A stretch of DNA of 51,590 bases from assembly GCA_019649035.1 (NCBI GenBank), contig BMAT01009499.1, positions 103,356 through 154,945 of the forward strand. The letters run 5' to 3'. The position numbers and the translations under genes were made by a program. The notes below the pieces were generated by a model, which was not told where the DNA came from, made no database searches, and saw only the letters and a list, made by a program, of their open reading frames with translations. This stretch comes from Elysia marginata. Lineage: Eukaryota; Mollusca; Gastropoda; Plakobranchidae. This document shows positions 1 through 12,204 of the stretch, piece by piece. Within the stretch, counting starts at the first letter, position 1; the number at the start of each line of letters is the position of its first letter.

Positions 1-505
1 CTACTACTACTGTTACTACTACAACTACCACTATTACTTTTAGTAGCTGCTGATGCTAGAGAGCATTATTTCTTATGTATACATGAATTTTTTAAATAGT
101 TTTTTCATTGAATTTTGTTTTATTTGATCAGAACTTTAGGGACGGTTTACAACTTTTTTGTTGCAAATTTAGTTTTTCTATATTGAATTTTGTGTTTACT
201 ACTTTTTTAACATTGAAAAAAATTATCACCAATCTCATACCCTTCTTAAACATGAATAATTTTAAAACTATTTCCTTTGAAATTATTAAGGACTACTTCC
301 GATTAATTTTACTTACCCTTTTCTTGCTTTTTCACAGAATAATATAGAGAAATCAAAGTCCAATAGTTTATAGCTGGGCTGACGCGGCACAAAAATAAAA
401 GATAGACGTATACTGATAGGTTCGGCAATGATAAATGTCCGCACGCGTCTCTATCTAGACTTGTAGATCTAAAGTGTTGCTTTGCTAGCCCCGCTAAGCG
501 CGCGC
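1..505. other. Non-coding; TAC-rich left edge
   Basis: It starts inside an imperfect TAC/ACT trinucleotide stretch (1-38) cut by the window edge. The rest is AT-rich with no recognisable gene. Confidence 0.7.
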
Positions 506-852
506 TCTCCATCTCTCTCTCTTTCTGCCTCACTCTCTATCTCTCTCTTTGCTCAGCCTTTGGTTCTCCTGCTCTTATTTCTAGGAGCGGCAAATTTTCA
601 TTCTTGCCTACGACTAGTTAACAAAATCTGGGTAAGCCCAGCACCAGTTCTACAATAGCCTGACCAGGGCGTTAGGGCAAGTCAGCTGTATTTGTGCGCG
701 TTCAGTTACACGCAACTTTGGGGTCATCTAAGATCATTTTAATGGTCACAACTGTGATTGTTAAGAATGCGCCAATGGTAGTCGAGACTCTGAAATGGGG
801 TGGGGGTGGGGAGTTTAGGCTTGCCTTTCCAGTATTTCACTCCTTTGCGTAA

Positions 853-884
<32 letters not shown>

Positions 885-924
885 TTCTCTCTCTATTCTC
901 TCTCTCTCCCTCTCTCTCTCTTTT
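853..924. repeat. CT microsatellite
   Basis: Interrupted (CT)n with occasional TT and CC. A shorter CT-rich stretch lies at 506-552. Confidence 0.9.
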
Positions 925-1824
925 CCCGGCAATTTTCTCTCTAAGCTTTTATGATGATGACATGAAATAAACCTAGTTACCACATCAGCCCAGCGGCTTA
1001 TTAAAGGGAAGGAGAAGAGGAAAGCCTAAAGCCCTTGTTCTTTGCCCTTATAACGACAATGTTTACTTAAAAGAGCTCATAAAAGGGAAATTCCTTAGAA
1101 AAGATCATGTACAGCTTGGCTTTAATATATTCTATTACCGTTCATTTCCTATTATCTTCCTTGTTCATAGCTCGTATACAAGACACAAATCTTCAGAATT
1201 GACAAGATTTGTTCGACACCAGAAGAAGTTATGCTATATTGTTGGAAGCGGCTCTGATAATCATGACTTTTTCATCACAACCTTAGAATGAGAGAAACAA
1301 ACAATTCGCTGTTAGTCTCTCATATTATTTTTTTCAATGAGAAACTTTTTTTCTGTAACTGCTATACGTTTTATTGCAACTATCCAACAAATCTAATGGT
1401 TGTGCATTCTAGGTCATCGCCAACGATATACCTACTTCCATAAATGCGCTGCTTCGGCTGATAAGTCAAGGGGAATAATTTCACATTTTTCTTTTACACT
1501 TGTTTCCAATTTTTTTTTTGTAATTGTGAGGATTTCTCTTTGATATTTTATTTATTTATGCTGTGGTTGTGTTTGCATTGATTTCATTGTTCTCTGTGTC
1601 GTTTGCAGTTTTTTTGTTGTTGTTGTTTGTTTCTGCGCAAAACTGTTACAGGCGGTTGTTTTAACTTAACTCATTATGTAACTAACTAGATGCATTGGCC
1701 AGCCTTGACAGTTTGTTGGTGCTTCATATACCTCATGAATTCTTTGAAATCTGTGAAAATTAATTGTAGCGTTGGAGACAACATAAACGAGTATCTTACA
1801 CAGCGATTTACAAATTTCAAAACC
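925..1824. other. No feature seen
   Basis: AT-rich DNA with frequent stops in all frames and no repeat or element that I recognise. Confidence 0.7.
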
Positions 1825-2009
1825 TAACTTATGTTTTGTCTAATAAAAAAACAGACCTTGTTAAGAATAACCTTTCTGCACAAACTTTTCTTCTCACCCA
1901 ACGAATCCAAATTTTAAATCGTAGCTTAACTTATGTTTTGTTTTAAAAAACAGACCTTTTTTTTAAGACTTTAAGTTAGAAGAAAAGTTTGTGCCGAACA
2001 GTTATTCTT
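1825..2009. repeat. Foldback structure: 32-bp inverted repeat interleaved with a direct repeat
   Basis: The left arm 1863-1894 (AAGAATAACC, then GCACAAACTTTTCTTCT) and the right arm 1978-2009 are inverted copies with 3 mismatches in 32 bases, separated by 83 bp. A direct repeat (TAACTTATGTTTTGT through CAGACCTT) occurs at 1825-1859 and again at 1927-1958, once outside and once inside the loop. There is no coding content. It could be a decayed foldback transposon. Confidence 0.6.
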
Positions 2010-2941
2010 TGTTTTTCATGTTAAGTAATATAATTGAAATTGCTGTCTTTGTTTTATTTGCTCAGGGTGGAGAAACTTATTAAATCAGAAAACCCAAAGT
2101 GTTTTAAAGGCGTGTAGCTCCTGTCAAATCTTAATTTGTTTGCTTATTTTAAGCAATCTGGAAGTGCAAAATGTTTTGTTTCATTGTGGAAACTTTTTTA
2201 AAAGTGACAAAATACCAAGCCTCTGCGGACACCAAACTAGCTTTATATCATGTGCTAACTTCCGGGTCTTGGGTAGCGGCATGTGCTATGTTTTAACTAA
2301 GTAATATAAAATTGGATAAAGGAAGTCACTAATTAATCAGAATTTTCGTTCTAACGCTCAAAGAGTGGTTACGGATTATATTCGAGTCTTCGCTGTATCA
2401 TTACAATAAACCATTGAAGTGGTAAATTAAATTTTTTAATCACACTATGTTTGCTCTTAATTTCTTAACATTGTGACAAATAGTTAATTGGTAGGTCAAC
2501 ATAAATATTGATGTCCGTAATTTACTCTTTTGCCAATTCGATCTTTCTTTCTGATAAGTTAATAATAATAAGAAAAACATTTAAAGTCAGAAAGGGTGGG
2601 AACTGAGGCAGGCATCGCCTTCATCTCTTTGTTGATCTCACGTAAACAACTATGCCAAAAGTGATCGCTAAACGCAAGAGATCAAAGAAGGCAGTGTCAG
2701 CAGCACTTGTTTGCTAAGAATCCTTTCTGAGTGAGCGGAGTTGGTGTCCACTACTTGTCGAGTTTGGCCTTAAAGATTGTAACAAACGCTATCTAAACTG
2801 GGTATTCAAATTAAAAAAAAACGAAGAATTTTATTCCAGTCCTTCGCAAAAAGACTGAAAAATAACCATTGTTGTACGAAATGGCATTGTGTCAATTTTT
2901 TTAAAAACTTGTACCGTACTCACTCACACACTCTTAAAGAA
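2010..2941. other. No feature seen
   Basis: AT-rich, non-coding. A short purine-pyrimidine mix near 2590-2720 is slightly GC-richer but shows no gene. Confidence 0.7.
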
Positions 2942-2993
2942 GGAGAGATAGAGAGATGGAGAAAGAGAGAGAGAAAGAGAGAGAGAGAAAGAA

Positions 2994-3044
<51 letters not shown>

Positions 3045-3059
3045 GAGAGAGAGAAAGAA

Positions 3060-3122
<63 letters not shown>
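2942..3122. repeat. GA microsatellite, 180 bp
   Basis: (GA)n mixed with GAAA units; it ends in an uninterrupted (GA) run of about 16 copies. Arg/Glu and Ser/Leu frames on the two strands are artefacts of the repeat. Confidence 0.95.
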
Positions 3123-3124
<2 letters not shown>

Positions 3125-3761
3125 ATTCTTTTATTTACTAAGTAAATGAAACTGGTCAATCATCACACTATAACGTCTCAAGTAAACTAAACCAGGACTA
3201 TGTCTTCACAAACCTTTGTTAAATTTCATCAATTTCCCAACTACATCTGACATCTTATGTTATTCTAGACCTTAAATTGTTTAATGTATCGAAAAATGTT
3301 GACATCTAACTCTGATTTCGCTAGTTAGGGAAATCTATGAAACAACTTGGGAAACACCAATTTCTCCGGACGTCCTTCTTGCAGATTGGCAATATATGAT
3401 ATTAAAATAAAATGTCTTAGACCACTTCTGATACACAACTCCGCACCAATATGTAAATTTAGGCTCAATCTAATGAGATCTAGACCTAAAAAAGTAAGTC
3501 TAATTACCCTTAAAACGGCACGAAACATTAGTGTAACGAAAAGTTACATCTGTATTTTACACATACAAATTGACATTTTTGTTCTACAAACCGAACAGAT
3601 ATTGATGTCATCCATTAATTTAAAAAGTATAATTCTTATACAGTCGCATATTCATCACCTAAAAATAAAGCAATCAGTTATGACTTGTCTAGGAAAGGCA
3701 CATTTATATCCTGAAAAAAGAACGTTGTTAATTGATTAACTTTTTAAAGATTTTTCTTACC
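3123..3761. other. Open 130-codon plus-strand frame judged chance; otherwise empty
   Basis: The frame at 3347-3739 has no recognisable motif and average AT-rich codon use. It ends just before the Helitron relic and could include the 3' terminal part of that element, but no CTRR end with hairpin was identified. Confidence 0.5.
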
Positions 3762-4415
3762 TTATGCTTGAATCACTTGTCGTTAGACCACATTGGTTGT
3801 AGATACTTCTTTGTGCTGCAGATCATCCTTGGCATAAATCCGCACTGCGTCTTTGGAGTCAACACGGTTCAATGCCACGTACATTTGTGCATGTTAGATG
3901 AAAGGCTGCTACAGGTAAATTCCTATCTTCAACGTCTGACCTTGGGCTCTGTTGGCTGCGATAACAGGAAAATGTCTTTTTTTCATGTTGAATGGGAAGT
4001 TGTTATCAGATAGTACCAAAGGAATTGTTGGAATGTACAACCGCTTTCCAGCATGAAGTCCACAGGCGACAGTGGCACCAATAATGTGATAATGCAGCTG
4101 AGTGATTACATATCTGGTTCCATTACAATGGCCATTATTAGTAGTAAAATCTAAGTTGCCTTGTAAAATAATGAGGCTGGTTTTTTTTAGATTTCAAATA
4201 TGTGGCGGCATCCCAGAAGGACAGAGAGTATTGATGTCTACTGTCAATGGGTTAGAGCGGTTTCTGGTTACCATTTTAAACTGGTTCTTGTTGTGTTAAA
4301 AATTGTTTGCGTTGTTCATTTTCATCTGGTTGTTGTAGTTATTTTTTTGTCGTCTGAGACTATAGTTTTCTCTTATCCTGCTTCTATAATGTGTTTCACT
4401 TTTTGTTCGAGGCAT
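3762..4415 (-). pseudogene. Helitron helicase pseudogene, internally deleted (N-terminus joined to C-terminal Pif1 region)
   Basis: Read on the minus strand from the ATG at 4415, one continuous frame gives a basic N-terminus (MPRTKSETHYRSRIREN, then RRQ) of the kind that starts Helitron proteins. After about 45 codons it runs straight into the C-terminal part of a Pif1-type helicase. Recognisable blocks in order are LCPSGMPPH, NGHCNGTRYVITQLH, GATVACGLHAGKRLYIP, RHFPVIAANRAQGQTLKIG (motif V region) and HAQMYVALNRVDSKDAVRI (motif VI region), ending near TNVV. In-frame stops occur at about 4306-4304, 4193 and 3906 and just before HAQMYVAL, plus one near the end, so it is dead. The Rep (HUH) domain and helicase motifs I-IV are absent. 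Helitrons normally encode about 1,400 or more residues, so at least four fifths is missing. The reading frame is kept across the junction. Confidence 0.85.
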
Positions 4416-4970
4416 TTTCAAACTGAAAGTGTAGGTCTGAAGTCTAGATATAATTATATTGTTGATTACATTTTCGACCTGTATTAAAAAAAGATAGATT
4501 TTTAAAAAGTGGATCTAAATCTGTAATTTCTGAGGTATAAAATCTATTGCTGATAACATTTTCAACTTGTCTTCAAAATGTTTGATTGTAAAAAAGTAAA
4601 TCTCGGTCTATAGTTTTTTTTCTGTTAAGCGAAGAGTTCCTCACATTAGGACATTCAAATTAACACCACACAAAATGCCGACAAAATTCAACATGTCTAC
4701 GTCGGCTATATGCTGTTTTAAATCGTGGTAAATTGCCAAAATAAGGAAAAGAAACCACGCGTTCTTGTGTAAAAAAACTAGTGCCAGGTTCTCCTTTAGT
4801 GGCCCGAAATTAAAACTCACATTTTCCTTAATTTATTTATGGCTCGCTAAATGGCCTTTTGCCAAAAGACAACGAAACACAGAAGTCCTATCTCCTTTAT
4901 GGTAGATTCAACATCCATTATCGAAAGAAATGTTGCGCAATATTTTTATTGTACAAAGACTAGATTTCTA

Positions 4971-5135
4971 TGTATGTATGTATGTATCTATCTATCTATC
5001 AGTCTATCTATAAATCTATCTGTCTATCTATCCATCCATCTATCTATCAATCTATCTATCTATCCATCTATCCATCTATCTATCTATCTATCTGTCTGTC
5101 TCTCTATCCATCGTTCTATCTATTCATCCAGTTAC
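4971..5135. repeat. TATC tetranucleotide array
   Basis: (TATG)4 then about 35 variant TATC/CATC/TGTC units. The 50 bp before it (GAAAGAAATGTTGCGC, then TATTGTACAAAGACTAGATT) resembles the sequence before the array at 35775-35836. Confidence 0.9.
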
Positions 5136-5472
5136 TTACTTACCTTTCTTTAAAACATCTTTTCATCGCTCTTTTTCCCTTAAGTTGCACCTGTCTTTCT
5201 CTCACTTTATTTCTCTCTTTTTTTCCTCCGCGTCCTCTATTCCCTTCTGCCTTTTTTCTAGTGTCTGGAGCTCAGAGGTACCATCATGTTGTTTTTAGCT
5301 CATCTGTTCAAACATTCTTTAATGACACAAAAACTACGATTCAAGCAGTTTGTGTTGCGCATGCGTCCTCGTCAGTATCTCCGCAGGGTGCAATGCTGTG
5401 TCAACAAGGTTATAATCTTATGTTACTATTCCTAACCCCTAGTCTGGGCCAAAGAGAGGTTATCATTTGACC

Positions 5473-5512
5473 TTGGCTTGTGAATAACTGGCCTCACCGT
5501 TTCACAAGCCAA
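5473..5512. repeat. Perfect 12-bp hairpin
   Basis: TTGGCTTGTGAA and its exact reverse complement TTCACAAGCCAA flank a 16-nt loop. It sits in a GC-richer stretch (about 5465-5700) with no recognised gene. Confidence 0.55.
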
Positions 5513-5970
5513 TGACGCATCGAGAAGTGCACTGGTCTTGACGGACTTGGAGAACCAGTCTTGCGAAGTTTTCTGGAGCAGACTTCGAGGCTGGCACGCA
5601 CACAATGGCCATGGGGATTCCCCTTCCCACCATTATCGCAAGCCCTCGTCCGTTGCTTTGTTTTGAAGTGAGCTACGATCTCCAGGGGTGTTACATGTGG
5701 ATAATTCTAAGATAAGATCTAGGTATTAACAGGATGGGCTTTATGTGCCTTTCTTTAATCAGAGTGTTTGGTTTTCTGCAAAGTACAGGGAGAGATGCAT
5801 GATGATACGAATGGTACAATATATTTTGACAGAAAGCGGAAATATTTCCACAGTGAAGATATTGTACCACCCTTTGACCAAAGCCCGTAAATTGATCTAT
5901 CATCGAATATATAAGTCTATTATGTATTTATATGGCGATAGAAGCAGTCTTAATAACTTTCACTTTCTCG

Positions 5971-6108
5971 TTGGCGAGACTTGTAGTTTCGGAACTAAAA
6001 AGCGAGCTACTAGCAAATTTCGAAAATATTCATCAAAGGTAACATTTGTTTGGATTTGGTCCTTAATAAAAATCCTCTTTTTATTTCTAAAGCCACAAGT
6101 CTCGCCAA
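5971..6108. repeat. 32-bp imperfect inverted repeat
   Basis: Arms 5971-6002 and 6077-6108 match in 27 of 32 positions when one is reverse-complemented; the outer 14 (TTGGCGAGACTTGT) are identical. The loop is 74 bp. It lies about 270 bp before the mariner-like scrap, but no link between them is shown. Confidence 0.55.
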
Positions 6109-6381
6109 AGTGGCCAAATTTTCTTTGGACCATGTCAAAGCGTTCTCACGAAAACACTCGAGTTGCGACATGCTCACTGTGCAACCAAAGCAGCAAAGAA
6201 GAAACAGTAGCAAGAGTCTTAAATCTTTTCTCAAACAAGAAATCAACTTCCTGTGAAAGACAGCCAGAAATGCGACTGAGTGTATACGAATAAGTCACAC
6301 AGCTAACCAACATTATAACGTCAATGTTCTGTGCCAATGGGAGAAGATGTACGTCGGGAACGCCCAGAGTTGAAGGCATCA

Positions 6382-6471
6382 GAAGATTGGGATCTTGCTC
6401 CAAGACAACAAACTCTTCTTATTGCAAGGATGAAATCTGCGTTGAGGGGCAAGCATTTCAAGAACATTTAA
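6382..6471 (+). pseudogene. Mariner-like transposase C-terminal scrap
   Basis: The plus-strand frame reads DWDLAPRQQTLLIARMKSAL followed by RGKHFKNI and a stop. This lines up with the mariner C-terminal block (Y/S)PDLAPxDxxLFxxMKSALRGKxFxxI, which carries the last catalytic acidic residue: the Asp of PDLAP is retained as WDLAP, but the D of the following xD is replaced. Nothing upstream is convincing as the rest of the transposase. Confidence 0.45.
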
Positions 6472-9400
6472 TAGCTATACTTGAATAATACTACACACTG
6501 GATTAATGCGGTGTTAAGATCAAATGTTACTTGATCAGTTCACCAATGTGATGTTAATGATCATTCCATGTTGAGATATGACTCTTATGGTGAAAAGGTA
6601 TGACGAGTTTCTAGGCGAGTGTGGTGCTTTGTCCACTTCCTCCTTTTTCCTCTCGTGTCTCTCCCGATATGGGGTCCAAATTTTGGCCCCTTAATTTTAT
6701 AGAGACTCGAGAAGTACTTAATACCGGTTAATCATATCTCATCGTTGTCTCCTGTGCTCCACGCTTGGCAGGTTTCAAAATCTCTAGCGTTTTGGATAGG
6801 ATTTATCCTTCAGCTTACTGGTGAGTTTGGTGGCCCTGCGTTGGACGTAATCTACCTGCTGTTGCACTGCCTTCTGGGATGACTGCAATACTGAGTGCCT
6901 TTATTCCAACATATACCTTACTAGACTCTAAAAATGTTGAGAAAAGCAGCAAAGGAGGGCCTTGTATTGTGAATATTCTCCAAGCACGTAGCCAAAAAAA
7001 TCACCAGTCGCTTGTATGATCGCTGATTTGATGCAGGTGTGAGTGTGTGGTGGAGGAGGGGAGAATTCTGATGGATACAGTAAGGAATAAGACATAATGT
7101 GTTTAGTTTTCTCAACACTTATGCAAAATAACAAACAAACAAATATGTTGAATTTTTCGGTTAGACGGTTGGTACAAAATTTTAAGTGAATCGATCGAGA
7201 TTAATGAAAAAGAAATGTATTATTTAAGAATTAAAATGTAGAACAATTGTTAGATAAACGTTATCACCACGGTTGTTCAAGTAAAATTCAACCGTCACTT
7301 TCTGTTTCGTACTTGGTCAATTAGAGACAAAACTACAATATATTATATATTTTGGTGAAGCAACGTCGTCCAATTTTGAAAAGTTAGAGCTATAGCTAAA
7401 TATACTTCCGGAGACGATGACCAAAATTTTAACTAAATCTGCAAAGCGCACAAACTGTCAAACAAAAACCTTACACACAATATTTTGCCACTCATAACAG
7501 AAATGTAACTTAATCCAGTGAGTTTTCAGCATTTCATGAATTATTTTGCATTTATGTTATGCAAGTTATTTCTTGCGCTTGAACAAAGCTACATGGTAAC
7601 ACGTTTTGGACTCAATCCAACCTTAACCTTTTCAGATTCGTTAGTTTCAAACATTGGGATAGAGAATGGGCAGCGGCAGGTGGTGAGCATGAATGTCTGC
7701 CAGAAATCTGCTCACATTTCGTGGCAGTTGCGCGTGTAATTGCTGTCGGAGAGAGTGAGTTATGCCAGGTACATCTCGTGCATGCCTCGGGTGAGCCTGA
7801 TCAGCGGTGTTTAGTGCCGCTCTCCCGACACATACCAGAACACCCCATGAAATGACGCACGACCGGCCGGCCACTTAATAGACTCCAGAGTATAAACTGT
7901 ACCTTACTGACCGACTGCCGATCTCAACAACAGGCTTACCTTTCCTTTCCCAATTGTACGCAGCTTGAGGCACTAACTCTCCTGATCAATCATAAAAGAT
8001 ACCTTTGGTGAAATAGAATGTATTGACCTACATAGTCATTATATTCTTTCTGGCTGTCAACATTACGCAAATTTAACATGACTATTGTGTCATTGTTCGT
8101 TATGGTCGACCCAGTATTCTGTTCAAGCACCCTGTGTATGGAAAAAGACAACCTTACTGCATTAGCAACCTGTATCCTCTGCAGATATTTGTGAAGCGAC
8201 CTCACAATAATAATAACGTGTCAGGCAATTTTCCCATTGTTATTGCTTCACAAACGTCTTTAAGTACCTACTGGTTCTGGAATCTGTAGGTCAGATTAGA
8301 GTGATTTATAGTTTACCTTCAGCAAACAATCTACTTAATTGTTTTGTATGAGTTTCTCAGAAACTCTTCAGAAATTACATTTTTATAATAAAGAGGTTTT
8401 TTCCTCGTACGCACATTTTGTGGAAAAGGCACAAGTTTGTCACAGACGTAAAAATGTGTCAATAAAACGTCCTGGTGCTAGTAAAAAACCAACATGGACC
8501 GTAAAAAATAAAACTGTGTAAGGGACTACTTCATAACAATAATAATCAATCTTTTTATATACATAGGTAATATTATTTCCATCTAAAAGTCAATCTGTTT
8601 TAGCCTAGTTATTAAAATGAAGTAGTTCCTGGGTTAAAAAAAGATGAAACTTTGTGACAACAGAGGAGAATTTGTTTCTTTAATAAACTTTACATGATTA
8701 AAACCCTCGCCGCTAGTTTTGGGTAACAAAGAACTGTACCTGAATACTCTTTTTACATTTTTCAAAATCAATGAACCTGTTACATCAGCATCCCAATGGA
8801 TTCAGAGCTGGAATTAGAATACCACACCACCTGATTCAAGAGACGAGAATACCAACCGATGGATCACACTGGCGCTATATTGGGCATCAGATCAATTTGT
8901 ACTACACAGTGATGGATAGTTTTAACCATATCTACAGCTGTGAACCTTCTGTATAAAGTTCCAATGCGGTTGCTGCTATAATGATAGTGTCATTGGTTTA
9001 ATTTGGAAAAAATCTTTCTTTGCTTTTGCCGAGTATAAATAATATTAAATCTCGCCTACTTGTTTTTCATGGAAGGCCTTTAAGTTCTTTTGAACGGTAC
9101 ATAGTTAAGATGAGTCTTTAAGTCTACAGTAGTTTTGCCAGAGAGAGACCACAAATCCACCAATTCAAGAACGCTACCTGCTTCGAATTGTAAAAAAAAT
9201 GAATTTCCGTTCACTGTCTTAATGTATATAGCAAGTTGTTTCTTGAAGCCAAAAGCATATTGCTTAAAAGTAAAAGAAACTTGAATTCTTAAAAAAAGGT
9301 GCTAATTTTTTTTATATCGAATGTAATTAATAAAATACATCTGCATACTGACTAGTGCCTTCATTCAATGGTAGTTTGCTGCATTACTTGTTGGAGGGAC

Positions 9401-10553
9401 TACTTTGTGTGAGGTCTTAGTCATATAGTTATGCACTATCAATCTTTATAAAATGGCAAGCAAACGCTTTTTTGCATCTACCGTATATAATTTGAATATA
9501 ACCAGCTGCATAAAGATGTGTCCTCTTTGTGTCTGAGTCAGGTACTGAACCATTTGAAACAAGCTTTAGTTTTCATTGTCTCCATTTTTTTCTGTGTCAG
9601 GTGCATTGGAATCAGAAGTGTCAAGGTTGTTTCTTTCCCTATGGGTAGTGTAGACCTGCTCAACAATCGCCCTGGGTGCGACCTACATTCTCCTCTGTGT
9701 AGTCTCGTTCTATTCCTGCCTTCTAACTTTAGGATATCTTTTTAGGACGTGAGTCCCATCATTAGAACATAAGTTCTTCTTTAACGTCCAGCCTGGGACA
9801 AAAACTGGTTTTTAAATCAGTCTATAAGAGAAGCTGAGAGCCTGTCCTAGCCTGTTTAAACTGTAGACCTGGTATTAATGACCATCATGTAAAAAAGATA
9901 ATACAAAAAAAAGCTGCACTTCATTCTTTCCTTGATACTTGATCTCAAAATAATATCAAAGCTTATAAAAAACGATACCTTGTGTTGAAAACCTCGTTCT
10001 GAGCTTACAAGGGGAAAGCTTTTATCACTTAAAAAAATTTTTTCGAGGTATAAAAAACAGTAGTCACTTCAATGATGCCGTAAGTTTGCTTCCTTCCTGT
10101 TTTTAACTTATTTTCTCGATGTTTTTTTCCAGTAGAATCGCAGCGCCTGAAGCATCACCAATAAGCCATGAAATCTTTAGTTATTCTAAATTGAATAAAA
10201 TGTTCAAAGAGATTTAATACGAATGTCTGAAAGACGTAGCAAATCTAGTGGTTTGGCATGAACCAGACAAAAAACGCTGGGTTTATTATTAACGTATTTT
10301 TATTATAACATTTTTATTTTTTTTTCATCGTCATCGTCGTCATTTTTATCATTCCTATCATGCTGATTGTTTTGTTTGCTTGTAAAAAGGCTTTCAAAAA
10401 ACTTTGCCATGCAGTTTACTTAAACCTTGATAATCTTTTGTCGCAAAAGATATAAGTAAAGATATAAAGAAAGAAAGGCGAGACGGGGTAGACAGAAAAG
10501 GAAGTATAAGCGAAACAGGGATAGTATAATTATAGAGCATATATGACGCTTAA
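6472..10553. other. Large gene-poor stretch
   Basis: AT-rich and full of stops. A GC-richer island at about 7640-7960 and two splice-acceptor-like sites (near 9600 and 7610) do not lead to convincing exons. An imperfect ATC stretch lies near 10325-10360. Confidence 0.6.
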
Positions 10554-10650
10554 GAGTGGGCAGTCTGCTGAAAGTAAGAAAACTCACAGGTAGTAAATAA
10601 TGAGAGTGGGCAGTCTGCTGAAGTAAGAAAACTCACAAGTGGTGAAGGAT
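10554..10650. repeat. Two-copy 50-bp tandem duplication
   Basis: GAGTGGGCAGTCTGCTGAA, AGTAAGAAAACTCACA and a variable tail are repeated head to tail at 10554 and 10604 with about 5 differences, indicating a fairly recent duplication. Confidence 0.75.
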
Positions 10651-12204
10651 TTATAGCGAGATAGGAAAAGGGTAGATAAGAGGAAAATAATAAAAGAAAT
10701 AATGTAAAGAGAAGATGATGAGTGGGGGTGCGCAGGTGGAGTCGAAAAACAGAAATTGACATCAAAATGATAAGAATATAGGGACATTAATTAAGATGAT
10801 AGCATATAGAAATATTTTTAGTTCAACAGATACAGATATAGACGGATGCAATCTTTGAGTACATGAAGAAAGGTAGGCAACCTTTGAAACAGCTTAGTTT
10901 AATGACCGACCAAGTCTGGTACACTCCAACTAGTAGATTACGTTTCTTTTTCGGTTTTCAACCAAGTTATTTTCCTATAGGAAGTTATGAAATAGAAAAA
11001 AGTTTTTATAATATCCTTTTGGTTTTTTTCAGGTGCAAAGCCATTGACCAACTCCAACCTTGGGGCAGCTATCGAGAACAACTACTTGACTTAGATTAGA
11101 CTTCCTCAAGAAACACTTCCGCCGGAAGAAAATTTTGTTTGACCTCGAATAATAACATTAGAAAACTGTCTTTCTTGTCTCTAATTTGTTATTTCGTTTG
11201 TTTGTTCCTAGCATCAAATCCCAGACCAAGATAACAAACACGACATGATTATTTCATTGCTTGAGTCACATTACTAATTAGGTCTAGTTATCCAGCAATG
11301 TGTTTTTCTGAAATGTTTCAGAAGCGTGACAACATCATTATCTTTTAAATTAACAAAGTGAATCATCTACGTCAAGGGCTGAATGTTAAACGATCATACT
11401 GTTAGAAAGGGAGCTATAGACTGGTAAATATAATATTCTCCAATGTCTTCTGTATGTGTATGCTAGTAGAATGAAGATGATTGAATTGATGAGTACAAAA
11501 TAAACAAAATTAGGACACTGAAACATTTTGCCTGCCTGTGTATGTTACAATCTTACATTTTGTCTGTGGGTGTATGTTACAATCTTGATTGTTTGATAGT
11601 TTGCATCATACACAGAATGTTTCATTATATTCATTTCTTCGTGGGTGGAAGTCAATCACACGGTTGATATACACCAACAACATTAACAAACTTTTCATGT
11701 TAAAAACGTAGGTACATTTACTTGAATAAAAAATAAGCTGTTTTTTTTCTGCTACCCAACAGCCTACCGATCGATCCATTAAAAGTCTATTTACTAATAC
11801 ATTTTATCTCAATGTGAAGCTCTCCACTGTAGTGTATCATCACAATGAGTTCTGAGTTCTAGTGAGACAAACCTCATCCGCTACGCACCCCTCTCATTGA
11901 TGAAAATTTTTTTCATCCCGGGTACAACGAAGTAGGTCCAACCTTCGACTAGTCGTGTCCAGCGAGCTGTCCAGCGAAAGTCAGACACCAGAACTGATGA
12001 GTATCTTTGACCTCGACGGGCACGCCGTCACATTCAATATCCCCCGCAGGGCTAGCTAGCAACGATCACTCTCTCGCCGAGGTCGCACAGTTGACTCCAA
12101 ACACTCTAGAACTATAACAATATTTACTTGACTTTTAGGGCTTTTCTTCGCGTATATCAAACTAGCTGTGTACGCGTTCAATGAACAGGGAGGGAGGGAG
12201 GTTT
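10651..12204. other. Gene-poor stretch with a GC-richer island
   Basis: It holds a good acceptor-like site at about 11032 (TTTTGGTTTTTTTCAG) followed by only about 65 open bases. A GC-richer block with many CpG lies at 11870-12110. No gene was recognised. Confidence 0.55.
11536..11600. repeat. Two-copy ~35-bp tandem duplication
   Basis: GTGTATGTTACAATCTT occurs twice, about 35 bp apart, each preceded by a CTGT-rich stretch. It is short and non-coding. Confidence 0.5.

Noticed and set aside
2909..3159. Arg/Glu and Ser/Leu open frames
   Set aside because: They are translations of the GA microsatellite on both strands.
4970..5470. 166-codon frame
   Set aside because: Its first half is the TATC array and the remainder shows no domain.
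5745..6293. 182-codon plus frame
   Set aside because: It crosses the 32-bp inverted repeat, has AT-driven codon use and no recognisable family; the mariner-like peptide nearby is in another frame and beyond its stop.
9601..9745. Good-looking splice acceptor (TTTTTCTGTGTCAG) followed by an open stretch
   Set aside because: No frame continues with recognisable sequence and no donor is evident.
11033..11099. Acceptor-like site with a short open frame after it
   Set aside because: Only about 65 bases remain before stops in the candidate frames and no homology was recognised.
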